This document shows positions 35,758 to 43,378 of a stretch of 64,000 nt of DNA, one piece after another. Within the stretch, counting starts at the first letter, position 1. Each line of letters starts with the position of its first letter. Below the pieces are notes generated by a model. The model searched no databases. It saw nothing but the letters and a program-made list of their open reading frames with translations, and was not told the origin of the DNA. This stretch comes from Streptomyces sp. SCL15-4. GTDB lineage: Bacteria; Actinomycetota; Actinomycetes; Streptomycetales; Streptomycetaceae. The DNA is taken from assembly GCF_033366695.1 (NCBI RefSeq), contig NZ_JAOBTQ010000001.1, positions 7,564,001 through 7,628,000 of the forward strand. Direction: 5' to 3'. The translations under genes and the position numbers were made by a program.

Positions 35758-36540
35758 TCACTCCGCGAAGGGCGCGGCCATCAGCAGGTCCTCCACGGTG
35801 GGCACCGGGAAGCCGGGCAGGTGACGGCGGCCGACCTCGGCGAAGGGATGCATCAGCTCCCCCATGGGCTTGGTGCGGCACAGCGACAGCACCGTGTCCA
35901 GCGCGGCCTTCTTGAACTCCAGCCGGGGAAACGCCTCCAGCACGTCCGCCACGGCGTCGGACGGGATCCGCTCCAGCCCGTTGCCCGTGAAGTCGAGTCC
36001 GGACCCCACGGCGACCAGGGCGATCTCCGGCCTCTTGCGCGTCGCGATGCCCATGCTGGTGTGCAGGGCGATCGCGTCCCAGACCACGTCCACCCGCTCC
36101 GCCGGCACCCGCAGCCGCTCCAGGAAGCGGCGCGCGGCGTCGGCGCCGTCGACCTCGAACCGCTCGGCCGGCGTCTGGTACGCCTCCACCAGGCCCAAGT
36201 CGTGCAGCACGGCGGCGACGAACGCCAGTTCCCGGTCGTAGCGCACCCCCTGCCGGTCGAACACCAGCGCGCCGAAGACATAGCTGCGCAGGACGTGCTG
36301 GAAGAGCGACGGGGAGCTGACCTGGCGCGCGAAGGCCACGCTGCGCCGGGCCAGTTCGCCGTCGGGGATGCGGACGCCGGCCACCGTCGCGGGCAGCGCG
36401 GCGGCCGGGCCCGGCCGGGCGTGGGCGGCGGCGGGCGGACCGGCGAACGCGGCCGCCGCGCCGGCCGCCGCGACCCCGGCCCCCCGCCGAAGCGCCGTGC
36501 GCCGGGTGATGTCGCGTCCGTCGGTGTGTGCCTCGGTCAT
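35758..36540 (-). CDS. Tat-exported HD-domain protein (cyanamide hydratase-like)
   Basis: 260 residues. DITRRTALRRGAGVAAAGAAAAF is a Tat signal, with cleavage near AAAHA. The mature protein has an HD fold: FQHVLRSYVFGALVF, AAVLHDLGL (the His-Asp pair), DAIALHTSMG and a closing TVEDLLMAAPFAE. Members of this subgroup resemble cyanamide hydratase and other small-molecule HD hydrolases. It lies between fdhA and the fdh electron-transfer genes on the same strand, 116 bases after the NrfD stop, so it is probably in the same transcript. Its link to formate metabolism is unknown. Confidence 0.8.
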   Translation of the reverse strand: MTEAHTDGRDITRRTALRRGAGVAAAGAAAAFAGPPAAAHARPGPAAALPATVAGVRIPDGELARRSVAFARQVSSPSLFQHVLRSYVFGALVFDRQGVRYDRELAFVAAVLHDLGLVEAYQTPAERFEVDGADAARRFLERLRVPAERVDVVWDAIALHTSMGIATRKRPEIALVAVGSGLDFTGNGLERIPSDAVADVLEAFPRLEFKKAALDTVLSLCRTKPMGELMHPFAEVGRRHLPGFPVPTVEDLLMAAPFAE

Positions 36541-36656
36541 CTGTGCGTTCCTCTCACGGGCGACTGGTCACCGTGAGCCTAGGAACGCCCGGTCCGCGCC
36601 GACAGCGGCGAAAGTGACAGAGGGTCACGGAATTCCGCCAGCACCGGCCGGCCCGC

Positions 36657-37664
36657 TCAGGAACCGGGCCGAGTCGCCTCCAGGCGCTCGCGCTGCGGCA
36701 GGACCGTGTAGGCGGGGTCCGCCGCGGACGCCACCCCGGCGTGGAACACGCCGAAGCGCAGGGCCGCCGAGCCCGCCAGCAGCGCGGCTCCGGCCGCCGC
36801 CGCGAGGTGCCGGTCCCGCGCGGAGCACGCGGCGAGGACCGCGCCGCCCGCCGTCAGCAGCTCCGAGGCCCGCACCAGCAGCCCCGCCCGGCCCTGCCCG
36901 AAGGGCTTCGCGGCCAGGCCCATGCGCCGCTTCATCGTGTGCAGGGCGCCCAGTTCCAGGACGGCTCCGAGGACGGCGAACCGGCGCGCGGGACCGGCCT
37001 CGGCGGCCGGCGCAGCGGCCAGCGCCAGACCGGACGCGGTGCCGGCCGCCGAGCCCGCGAAGACGAACGGCAGTTCCCGGTAGCCCTCGTGCCAGGACGG
37101 CACCGCCGTGTCCGAGAGCAGCACCGCCGTGTAGGTCGCCACGGCCGGGCCGAGGACGGCGGAGGCCGCCGTGGCGGCCCGGCCCGGCAGCCGGTACCGG
37201 CCCGCGACGTCCGCGGCCGCCGCGGTCAGCGCCAGCGGCGCGTACGCCGCCAGCAGCCACGAGCCCACGCTCATCGGGGAGGTGGGCTTGCACACCCGCA
37301 GCATGTTCAGGAACCGGGCCGGCCGCCCGAGGTCGTGCACCAGCGCCGCCAGCGACAGCGAGACCGCCGCCGCCGCGGCCGTGTGCGCCGGTGCGGCGAG
37401 CCCCGGCCGGCCGGTCAGCCGGGCCCCGGCCGCCAGCAGCGAGGACGCGCCGGCCAGCCCGCCGAGGTACAGGTACCCGGCGATGTCCAGCGGCTTCCAC
37501 GGGGGCTCGGCGAGCACGGGCATGCCGTAGTACGACGCGAACTCCGCCTCCGGCACCACCGGCCGCTCGCCCCGCCGGCCGCGGCCCGCCGGGACACCGG
37601 GCACCGCCTCCCGGCCCGGCCGCGCACCCCGGACCCCGTCCCGGGTGACATCCGACTCGCTCAT
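36657..37664 (-). CDS. NrfD/PsrC-like membrane subunit
   Basis: 335 residues with about eight membrane helices. AEFASYYGMPVLAEPPWKPLDIAGYLYLGGLAGASSLLA is the NrfD opening, and LVHDLGRPARFLNMLRVCKPTSPMSVGSWLL carries the family's conserved R-x-x-N-M-L and K-x-x-S-P-M-S segment at the quinone site. It would pass electrons from the 4Fe-4S subunit to menaquinone. Its ATG overlaps the 4Fe-4S stop codon (ATGA), proving translational coupling. Together with that subunit and FdhA it makes a membrane-linked formate dehydrogenase. Confidence 0.9.
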   Translation of the reverse strand: MSESDVTRDGVRGARPGREAVPGVPAGRGRRGERPVVPEAEFASYYGMPVLAEPPWKPLDIAGYLYLGGLAGASSLLAAGARLTGRPGLAAPAHTAAAAAVSLSLAALVHDLGRPARFLNMLRVCKPTSPMSVGSWLLAAYAPLALTAAAADVAGRYRLPGRAATAASAVLGPAVATYTAVLLSDTAVPSWHEGYRELPFVFAGSAAGTASGLALAAAPAAEAGPARRFAVLGAVLELGALHTMKRRMGLAAKPFGQGRAGLLVRASELLTAGGAVLAACSARDRHLAAAAGAALLAGSAALRFGVFHAGVASAADPAYTVLPQRERLEATRPGS

Positions 37665-38617
37665 CGCGGCCTCCTGAAGAAGCTGCCCGCGGCCAGGGCC
37701 GCCAGGGTCACCGCGGCCGCCGCCGCGTGCCGCCACATCGACGGCAGGTCCCGGGTGGTGACCCGCGGGTCCGGCGGCAGCCCGTACACCTCCGGCTCGT
37801 CCAGCAGCAGGAAGAACGCCCCGGCGCCGCCGACGCCGTCCTCGGGGCTCTCGCCGTACAGCCGGGCGCCGGTCACACCGGCCGCGTGCAGCCGCGCCAC
37901 CCGGGCCCGCGCCCGCTCCCGCAACTCCTCCAGCGGGCCGAACTGGATGGACTCCGTCGGGCAGGACTTGGCACAGGCCGGTTCCAGGCCGGCACCGAGC
38001 CGGTCGTAACACAGGGTGCACTTCCACACCCGGCCGTCGCCCTCCCGCCGGGCGATGACGCCGTAGGGGCAGGCGGGCACGCAGTAGCCGCAGCCGTTGC
38101 AGACGTCCTGCTGGACGACGACGGTGCCGAACTCGGTGCGGAACAGCGCGCCCGTGGGGCACACGTCCAGGCAGGCCGCGTGCGTGCAGTGCTTGCACAC
38201 GTCCGAGGCCATCAGCCAGCGCAGCTCGGTGCGGCCGTCGGGGGACACCGGCGCGATGCCTCCGGCGGCCGCCGTGCCCGCGCCGAGGCGGGACGCGGCG
38301 GCGAACACGTCCACCTCGTCGTGTGCCGCCTCCGGCGTGCCGAACGGCCCGCGCTGCTCCACGAAGGCCACGTGCCGCCAGGTGTCGGCACCCAGGCCGC
38401 GCGTGTTGTCGTAGGACATGCCGGTCAGTTCCAGGCCGTCCTCCGGGATCGCGTTCCACTCCTTGCACGCCACCTCGCACGCCTTGCAGCCGATGCACAC
38501 CGAGGTGTCGGTGAAGAAGCCCACGCGCGGCGGGGCGTCGGGGTAGCCGGCCGCGCCGGACACGTCCGGCTCCGGGCCGTACAGCGCGTTCCCGCGCCGG
38601 TCGGCACCCTCGGTCAT
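37661..38617 (-). CDS. Formate dehydrogenase iron-sulfur (4Fe-4S) subunit
   Basis: 318 residues. Four cysteine clusters are visible: CIGCKACEVACKEW near residue 41, CKHCTHAACLDVCPTGA, CNGCGYCVPACPYG, and CTLCYDRL with the distant CAKSCPTE, as in FdhH/HybA/DmsB-type electron-transfer subunits with four clusters. A single C-terminal hydrophobic segment (AAAAAVTLAALAAGSFF) ends in RRPR and may anchor it to the NrfD-like partner. GGAG is seven bases before the ATG. It is the first gene of this minus-strand set. Confidence 0.93.
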   Translation of the reverse strand: MTEGADRRGNALYGPEPDVSGAAGYPDAPPRVGFFTDTSVCIGCKACEVACKEWNAIPEDGLELTGMSYDNTRGLGADTWRHVAFVEQRGPFGTPEAAHDEVDVFAAASRLGAGTAAAGGIAPVSPDGRTELRWLMASDVCKHCTHAACLDVCPTGALFRTEFGTVVVQQDVCNGCGYCVPACPYGVIARREGDGRVWKCTLCYDRLGAGLEPACAKSCPTESIQFGPLEELRERARARVARLHAAGVTGARLYGESPEDGVGGAGAFFLLLDEPEVYGLPPDPRVTTRDLPSMWRHAAAAAVTLAALAAGSFFRRPR

Positions 38618-39568
38618 GGCGTCTCCTTCTCGCTCTCGGCTTCCCCGGCCGTTTCCCGGGGCGCCTCGTCCGGCCAGCGGCTGAGCGCGTCCCGCACCCG
38701 GTGCCGGCGCACCCGGCGCCATGCCTCCGGTGCCTTCCGTCCGGAGCCGGGGTGTGTCGCGCACGAGGACACGGCAGACCTCCTCGCCGGGTGGCAGGAG
38801 GTGCGCTTCCTCGCCGTCACCGCCCGCCGTGCGCCGCGCCTTCTCCGAGCCTGGCACGGCCGCCCGCGCTCCGCGCGCCCGGGACGGCCGCCCGGTCCGC
38901 CGGGCCCGTTCGCCCCGCTTCGCGCACGGCGACCCGGGGGCCCGGACCAGTGGCCGCCGGGCGCCGGGGCCCGGGGAGGTCGCCGTGGAGACCGTGTCCG
39001 GCGGACTCGCCGTCCTGCTGCGGGAGCGGGGCGTGGGCCGGGTGTACGGCGTGTCCGCACCGGCCGTCGACCCGTTTCCGCGGGCACTCGGCGGTGGTTC
39101 CCGGTCCGGGAGTTGGTGCAGACGCCGGGCAAGGAGTCCGTCGCGCAGATGGCCCGCGCCGAGCGCGGACCCGGCGTCCCGGCGGGCGACGCGGCCGTGC
39201 GTCATCTGGCGGAGGTGTCCGTGTAGTGCGAGGAGGTGTCCGGGCCGGGCTGCTCGGCGACCGGAGCGTGGCGGGTTTCGTGCTGCGCCGCGCTCTTCTC
39301 GAGGGTCGGGCCGGTCTCTCGGCCGCGCGGGCCAGGAGCGGGTCCTGCCCGAAGGTACTGGCCAGGTTGCCGGGGACGGCGGACTGACCGCTCCTTCCGG
39401 CACACGGGGTGGGACGTGGCGCCGCGATGGCCGCCGGGTTTCCTCACCAGCTCCAAGGCGGGCGGCCGGATGTCGAGGCCGCTCGCGCCGCGGCTCGCCG
39501 TCGACCGACGGCCGCAGGAGGTTGTGGCTGGCGGGCGGGGCCGAATGGCACGCGGGCCGGGTGTCGGG
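38618..39568. other. 951 bases without an intact gene; possible TPP-enzyme remnant
   Basis: No full gene is supported. On the plus strand 38981-39226 shows GC3-biased codons in two successive frames: VETVSGGLAVLLRERGVGRVYGV, which resembles the N terminus of thiamine-diphosphate enzymes, then after a shift QTPGKESVAQMARAERGPGV to a stop at 39224. This may be a decayed pyruvate-oxidase-like gene. The rest looks like degraded coding DNA. The promoter of the fdh iron-sulfur gene must lie at the left end; none was clear. Confidence 0.35.
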
Positions 39569-40018
39569 TCAGCCGGGCTGTTCCGTGGTCAGTGGTACCG
39601 TCACCGAGACTCGTTTGCCGTGGGACAGCCAGCTCACGTCCAGGTCTCCGGCGAGCATCGCCACCAGGTGCAGACCGTGGCCGCCGACCCGCCGCGGATC
39701 GGGCGGGCGCTTGCGCGGCGGCTCACGCGAGGTGTCCGTGACGGTGACGCGCAGTGCCCGCGCGCCGGGCAGCAGTTCCAGGCCCAGCGCACACGGGCCG
39801 GGCGCGTGCCTGGCCGCGTTGGTGACGAGTTCGCTGACCACCAGCTGGGCATCCTGGACCGGACGCCGTCCGGGGGCCGGCCGCGCCCGCGCGAGCAGGT
39901 CGGCGACCGCCTCTCTGGCCTCGGCGATGCTGGTGACGCCGGTGTCCCAGGTGCGGCTGTAGCGCTGGACCGCCGGGCGGTCCCGCGTCGTCGCGTGGGT
40001 CCTGAGCGGGATGTCCAT
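39569..40018 (-). CDS. RsbW-like ATP-binding (HATPase) regulatory protein
   Basis: 149 residues. The HATPase_c_2 fold is shown by AREAVADLLARA, the N box LVVSELVTNAARHAPG and the G box RRVGGHGLHLVAMLAGDLDVSW, ending SVTVPLTTEQ. Proteins of this size are numerous in Streptomyces and act as anti-sigma serine kinases or their derivatives, controlled by anti-anti-sigma factors and SpoIIE phosphatases; no sigma factor gene is adjacent. ATG at 40018 is preceded by AAAGGG 13 bases away. Partner unknown. Confidence 0.87.
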   Translation of the reverse strand: MDIPLRTHATTRDRPAVQRYSRTWDTGVTSIAEAREAVADLLARARPAPGRRPVQDAQLVVSELVTNAARHAPGPCALGLELLPGARALRVTVTDTSREPPRKRPPDPRRVGGHGLHLVAMLAGDLDVSWLSHGKRVSVTVPLTTEQPG

Positions 40019-40169
40019 ACCTAGTTGCCCTTTTTCTCTGGGGTCAGGGGCCCTTCCTGTGCACAGGGGTGCCGTCCCTCCCCGGCTACCCGCTGGGCCG
40101 CCGGTCAAGGGGACGTTCGCGAGGAATCCCCCGGATGGTCACGAACGGCCCCGGCCCCGCAACGCGCGA

Positions 40170-40212
40170 ACGGGCCCGGGAACTCCCGCGGAAGCGGAGG
40201 CCCCGGGCCCGT
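40170..40212. terminator. 11-bp GC hairpin downstream of the CsbD gene
   Basis: ACGGGCCCGGG and CCCGGGCCCGT form a perfect stem about a 21-base loop. It begins 29 bases beyond the CsbD stop on the minus strand. Confidence 0.6.
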
Positions 40213-40240
40213 CGTGCGGCCGGACGGCGCGCACCTCGGC

Positions 40241-40414
40241 TCAGTGCTTGAAGACGTCCTTCGCCTTCTCCTTGGCCTGCTGGGCGTCACCCTTGGCGCC
40301 CTGCGCCCGGCCTTCGGCCTCCATGCGCTCGTTGCCGACGGCGCGCCCCGCGGCTTCCTTCACCTTGCCCTTGACCTGCTCGGTCTTGGCCTTGGCCTTC
40401 TTGTCGCCGGCCAT
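40241..40414 (-). CDS. CsbD-family small stress protein
   Basis: 57 residues, MAGDKKAKAKTEQVKGKVK at the N terminus, with the CsbD pattern K-x-x-Q-x-K-G-x-x-K-E-x-x-G and G-N-E-x-x-x-A-E-G. It is highly charged, Lys/Ala/Glu-rich and probably forms a small helical bundle. CsbD proteins are general-stress (SigB-type) markers without a known biochemical role. ATG 40414 is used: GGGAAG lies eight bases upstream; the frame could begin at a TTG 15 bases earlier, which is less likely. Confidence 0.88.
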   Translation of the reverse strand: MAGDKKAKAKTEQVKGKVKEAAGRAVGNERMEAEGRAQGAKGDAQQAKEKAKDVFKH

Positions 40415-40495
40415 CGTGTCACTTCCCAACGTGGTACGCGGTCTGTGGTCTCCCTCCGGATTGCCGCTGCGCCGCCGTCCAAACCCGCCGGCGGG

Positions 40496-41113
40496 TCAGC
40501 GGGCGCGCCGCCGCACGAGGCGGCGTACGACGAACCCCGCGATCACGACCGCGCAGGCGAGGACGACGTACAGCTGGTAGCGCCTGATCTCGTCGTAGAT
40601 CGCGGTGATGTGGCTGCCCGCGACACAGGCCAGCGTCGTCCACAGGCCGACCCACAGGGCCGCGCCGAGGGCGTTGAACGCGAGGAAGCGGCGCCAGCGC
40701 ATGCCGGTCGTGCCCGCGATGATGCCGTTGGCCTGGCGCAGGCCCTCCACGAACCGGGCCACGGTCACGATGCCTCCGCCGTGCCGGGTGAAGAACCGCT
40801 CGGCGGTCGCGAACCGCTCCGGCGTCAGCAGGACGTAACGGCCCCACCGGTGCACGAAGGCCCGTCCGCCGGCCCGGCCGATCAGATAGCCGAGGTTGTC
40901 CCCGGCGACGGCCGCGGCGAACGCGATGAGCGCCACGGCCGCCACGTTCAGCCGCCCCGCGCCCGCGTACACCCCCGCCGCGAGGAGGATCGTCTCGCCG
41001 GGCGCGGGCACCCCGAAGTCCTCCACGAGGACCACCGCCCCCACGGCCCAGTAGCCGTAGTGGCCGAGCAGCGGTTCCAGATGGGCCAGCGGTCCCGGGA
41101 GGGGCGACGACAT
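40496..41113 (-). CDS. DedA-family membrane protein
   Basis: 205 residues with four to five membrane helices. AVVLVEDFGVPAPGETILLAAG is the DedA signature (E-x-x-x-x-P-x-P-G-E), GDNLGYLIGRAGG the second motif and RFVEGLRQANGIIAGTTGMRWRRFLAFN the SNARE-associated core with its conserved Arg and Gly. DedA proteins help recycle undecaprenyl phosphate or move phospholipids and depend on the proton motive force. Its neighbour on the same strand, 34 bases upstream, is the CPA2 antiporter gene, which fits a shared envelope or ion-homeostasis transcript. Confidence 0.9.
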   Translation of the reverse strand: MSSPLPGPLAHLEPLLGHYGYWAVGAVVLVEDFGVPAPGETILLAAGVYAGAGRLNVAAVALIAFAAAVAGDNLGYLIGRAGGRAFVHRWGRYVLLTPERFATAERFFTRHGGGIVTVARFVEGLRQANGIIAGTTGMRWRRFLAFNALGAALWVGLWTTLACVAGSHITAIYDEIRRYQLYVVLACAVVIAGFVVRRLVRRRAR

Positions 41114-41147
41114 GCCTCCACCGTACGTCGGTGCCGCCGGCCGGTGA

Positions 41148-42401
41148 TCAGGGGCGGCTGACCGGGGTGTCCTGGTCGGGGACGACGGCGTCCGGGCCGG
41201 TCCCGGCCCCGGTGTCCGGTGCCGCGCGCCGGGCCCGCAGGCCGGTCAGCCGGAGGGCGAGCGGCTCGGTGTACCGGGCGGTGAGCGGGCCGAGCACGAC
41301 GAGGATCAGCACATAGGCGGTGGCCAGCGGGCCGAGGTCGGAGTCGATGCCGGAGGTGACGGCGAGGCCCGCTATGACGATGGAGAACTCGCCGCGGGCC
41401 ACCAGGGTGCCGCCGGCCCGCCAGCGGCCCCGGCCCGAGATGCCCGCGCGGCGGGCCGCCCACCAGCCGGTGGCGATCTTCGTGACGGTGGTGACGGCGG
41501 CCAGGGCGAGCGCGGGCAGCAGCACCGGCGGGATGCTCGCCGGATCGGTGTGCAGGCCGAAGAAGACGAAGAACACCGCCGCGAACAGGTCCCGCAGCGG
41601 TGCCAGCAGGTTGTGCGCGCCCTCGGCGACCTCTCCGGACAGGGCGATGCCCACCAGGAACGCGCCGACCGCCGCCGACACCTGGAGCTGCTGGGCGATC
41701 CCGGCCACCACCAGGGTCAGGCCGAGCACCACCAGCAGCAGCTTCTCCGGGTCGTCGGTGGAGACGAAGCGCGAGATGTGCCGGCCGTAGCGCACCGCCA
41801 CCACCAGCACCAGGCCCGCCACGCCGAGCGCGATGGCCAGCGTGACGCTGCCCGCGGCGATGCCGGTCCCGGCCAGCAGGGCGGTGACGACGGGCAGGTA
41901 GACCGCCATGGACAGGTCCTCCAGCACCAGGATGCTGAGGATGACCGGTGTCTCCCGGTTGCCGATCCGGCCCAGGTCGCCGAGGACCTTGGCGATGACA
42001 CCGGAGGAGGAGATCCAGGTGATGCCGGCCAGGGCGACGGCGGCGATCGGGCCCCAGCCCAGCAGCAGGGCCATGGCGGCGCCGGGCAGGGCGTTGAGGG
42101 TGGCGTCGACGATCCCGGCCGGGTACTGCGTCTTCAGGTTGGAGACCAGATCGCCGGCCGTGTATTCGAGGCCCAGCATCAGCAGCAGCAGGACGACACC
42201 GATCTCGGCGCCGACGGCCACGAACTCCTCGCTGGTGCCGAGCGGCAGCAGGCCGCCCTCGCCGAAGGCCAGCCCGGCCAGCAGATACAGCGGGATGGGC
42301 GAGAACCGCAGGCGGGCGGCGAGCCTGCCGAGCAGCCCGAGGCACAGGATGATCGCGCCGAACTCGATCAGGAAGACCGCGGAGGAATGCATCCCGATCA
42401 C
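41148..42401 (-). CDS. CPA2 monovalent cation:proton antiporter, KhtU-like
   Basis: 417 residues with about twelve membrane helices. LLLLMLGLEYTAGDLV, GITWISSSGVIAKVLGDLGR, LEDLSMAVYLPVV and AAVGAFLVGIALSG are the conserved elements of the KefB/Na-H exchanger family, with the ion-binding Asp in VLEDLSMA. No NAD-binding RCK-N domain follows, in contrast to KefB/C; the regulatory TrkA-C domain is a separate upstream gene. Likely exports K+ (or Na+) in exchange for H+. GTG 42401 overlaps the partner's stop codon (GTGA). Confidence 0.92.
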   Translation of the reverse strand: MIGMHSSAVFLIEFGAIILCLGLLGRLAARLRFSPIPLYLLAGLAFGEGGLLPLGTSEEFVAVGAEIGVVLLLLMLGLEYTAGDLVSNLKTQYPAGIVDATLNALPGAAMALLLGWGPIAAVALAGITWISSSGVIAKVLGDLGRIGNRETPVILSILVLEDLSMAVYLPVVTALLAGTGIAAGSVTLAIALGVAGLVLVVAVRYGRHISRFVSTDDPEKLLLVVLGLTLVVAGIAQQLQVSAAVGAFLVGIALSGEVAEGAHNLLAPLRDLFAAVFFVFFGLHTDPASIPPVLLPALALAAVTTVTKIATGWWAARRAGISGRGRWRAGGTLVARGEFSIVIAGLAVTSGIDSDLGPLATAYVLILVVLGPLTARYTEPLALRLTGLRARRAAPDTGAGTGPDAVVPDQDTPVSRP

Positions 42402-42883
42402 TCCCGCCCGAGTATCGCGGCGGCACCGTCCACGCCTTCGCGGGTGCCGATGACGATCAGCGTGTCGCCGCCGGCCAGCCGGAAGCCGGGGCCGGGGGAG
42501 GGGAACGCCTCGGCGCGGCGCAGGACGGCCACGATCGACACGCCGGTCTCCGTGCGCATCCGGGTGTCACCGAGCAGCCGCCCGTTCCAGTGGGAGGTTC
42601 CGGACAGCTCGATGCGTTCGGCCACCAGACCCAGCTCGGTGGTGGACAGCAGGGTGGGGCTGTGGTGGGTCGGCTTCAGGGCGTCGACCAGGGCTTCCGC
42701 CTCCTGTCCGGTGAGCCGGACCGACAGCGCGCAGGCGTCCGGGTCGTCGTGCCGGTAGGCGCTCACGGTGCGTGAGCCGTCCCGGTGGGCGACCACCGAC
42801 AGGTGGCGGTGTTCGCGGGTCGTCAGGTCGTACCGGACGCCGATGCCCGGCAACGGTGTCCTGCTGGTGCGTGCGGTGCTCAT
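42398..42883 (-). CDS. TrkA-C (RCK_C) regulatory subunit, KhtT-like
   Basis: 161 residues. The N-terminal half (LPGIGVRYDLTTREHRHLSVVAHRDG) matches KhtT, and the C-terminal half is an RCK_C domain (ERIELSGTSHWNGRLLGDTRMRTETGVSIVAVLRR, then GGDTLIVIGTREGVDGA). KhtT of Bacillus controls the KhtU K+/H+ antiporter and binds cyclic di-AMP; the Streptomyces homologue probably gates the antiporter encoded immediately downstream (4-base overlap). A palindrome near 42916 lies just upstream of its start and may control the pair. Confidence 0.9.
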   Translation of the reverse strand: MSTARTSRTPLPGIGVRYDLTTREHRHLSVVAHRDGSRTVSAYRHDDPDACALSVRLTGQEAEALVDALKPTHHSPTLLSTTELGLVAERIELSGTSHWNGRLLGDTRMRTETGVSIVAVLRRAEAFPSPGPGFRLAGGDTLIVIGTREGVDGAAAILGRE

Positions 42884-42915
42884 GGCAGCCCCCCTGCTCG
42901 GCTTTGAAAGTTTCT

Positions 42916-42932
42916 TGGTAAAACTGTTACCA
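42916..42932. promoter_or_regulatory. 17-bp palindrome upstream of the antiporter operon
   Basis: TGGTAA-AACTG-TTACCA, with a further CTT...AAG partly paired outside, lies 33-49 bases upstream of the KhtT-like start (42883) in an AT-rich island. It has the size of a repressor operator. Confidence 0.5.
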
Positions 42933-42995
42933 GAAGCTTATCCGGAACGTGATCGTCCCGGAGGGCCGAGATCGAGGGGTGTGCCGAGGCGGGCG

Positions 42996-43175
42996 CTAGG
43001 AGCGGGCGGCGCCGCCCATTCCCCGGCCGGGGCCCGGCTGGCAGGCGTGGCACAGCTCGTGTTTCCCGTCGTGGGTGACGACGGTGCCCCAGCCGAGGCA
43101 CTGGTCGCAGTCGCGGGCGAGGGCCGGGTCGGGGTGGGGCGGGAGAAGGGGGCTGCGGTGGGCTCCGTGCGCCAT
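42996..43175 (-). CDS. Small zinc-ribbon-like protein
   Basis: 59 residues starting MAHGAHRSPLLPP. DCDQCLGWGTVV and ELCHACQPG give two CxxC pairs about 22 residues apart, a likely zinc ribbon similar to small CxxC proteins found widely in Streptomyces. AGGAG lies 11 bases before the ATG. It is divergent from the ProP-like gene and shares its 203-base upstream region. Function unknown; nucleic-acid or protein contacts are the usual guess. Confidence 0.7.
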   Translation of the reverse strand: MAHGAHRSPLLPPHPDPALARDCDQCLGWGTVVTHDGKHELCHACQPGPGRGMGGAARS

Positions 43176-43220
43176 ACGGGGGACGGCTCCTTGAGGATCG
43201 GGAATCGCGTGGGAGGCGGG

Positions 43221-43250
43221 TTGGCAACTCTGTCCGACAGATTCCATTAT
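43221..43250 (+). promoter_or_regulatory. Promoter with embedded palindrome upstream of the ProP-like gene
   Basis: TTGGCA (43221) and CATTAT (43245) are 18 bases apart. The palindrome TCTGTC-C-GACAGA (43229-43241) sits in the spacer, so a repressor would occlude the promoter. It also lies in the region shared with the divergent zinc-ribbon gene. Confidence 0.5.
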
Positions 43251-43378
43251 GTCCTACTTTTTCCTTACGTCTGTGATGTGTGCCACATTCCCGCCGACCG
43301 GGCGGACGCGACTGTTCCGTTTCCGGTCCGGCCGGAAGGGCAGGCGGTGATCGAAACGGCGAGCGGAAGGAAGCGCTG

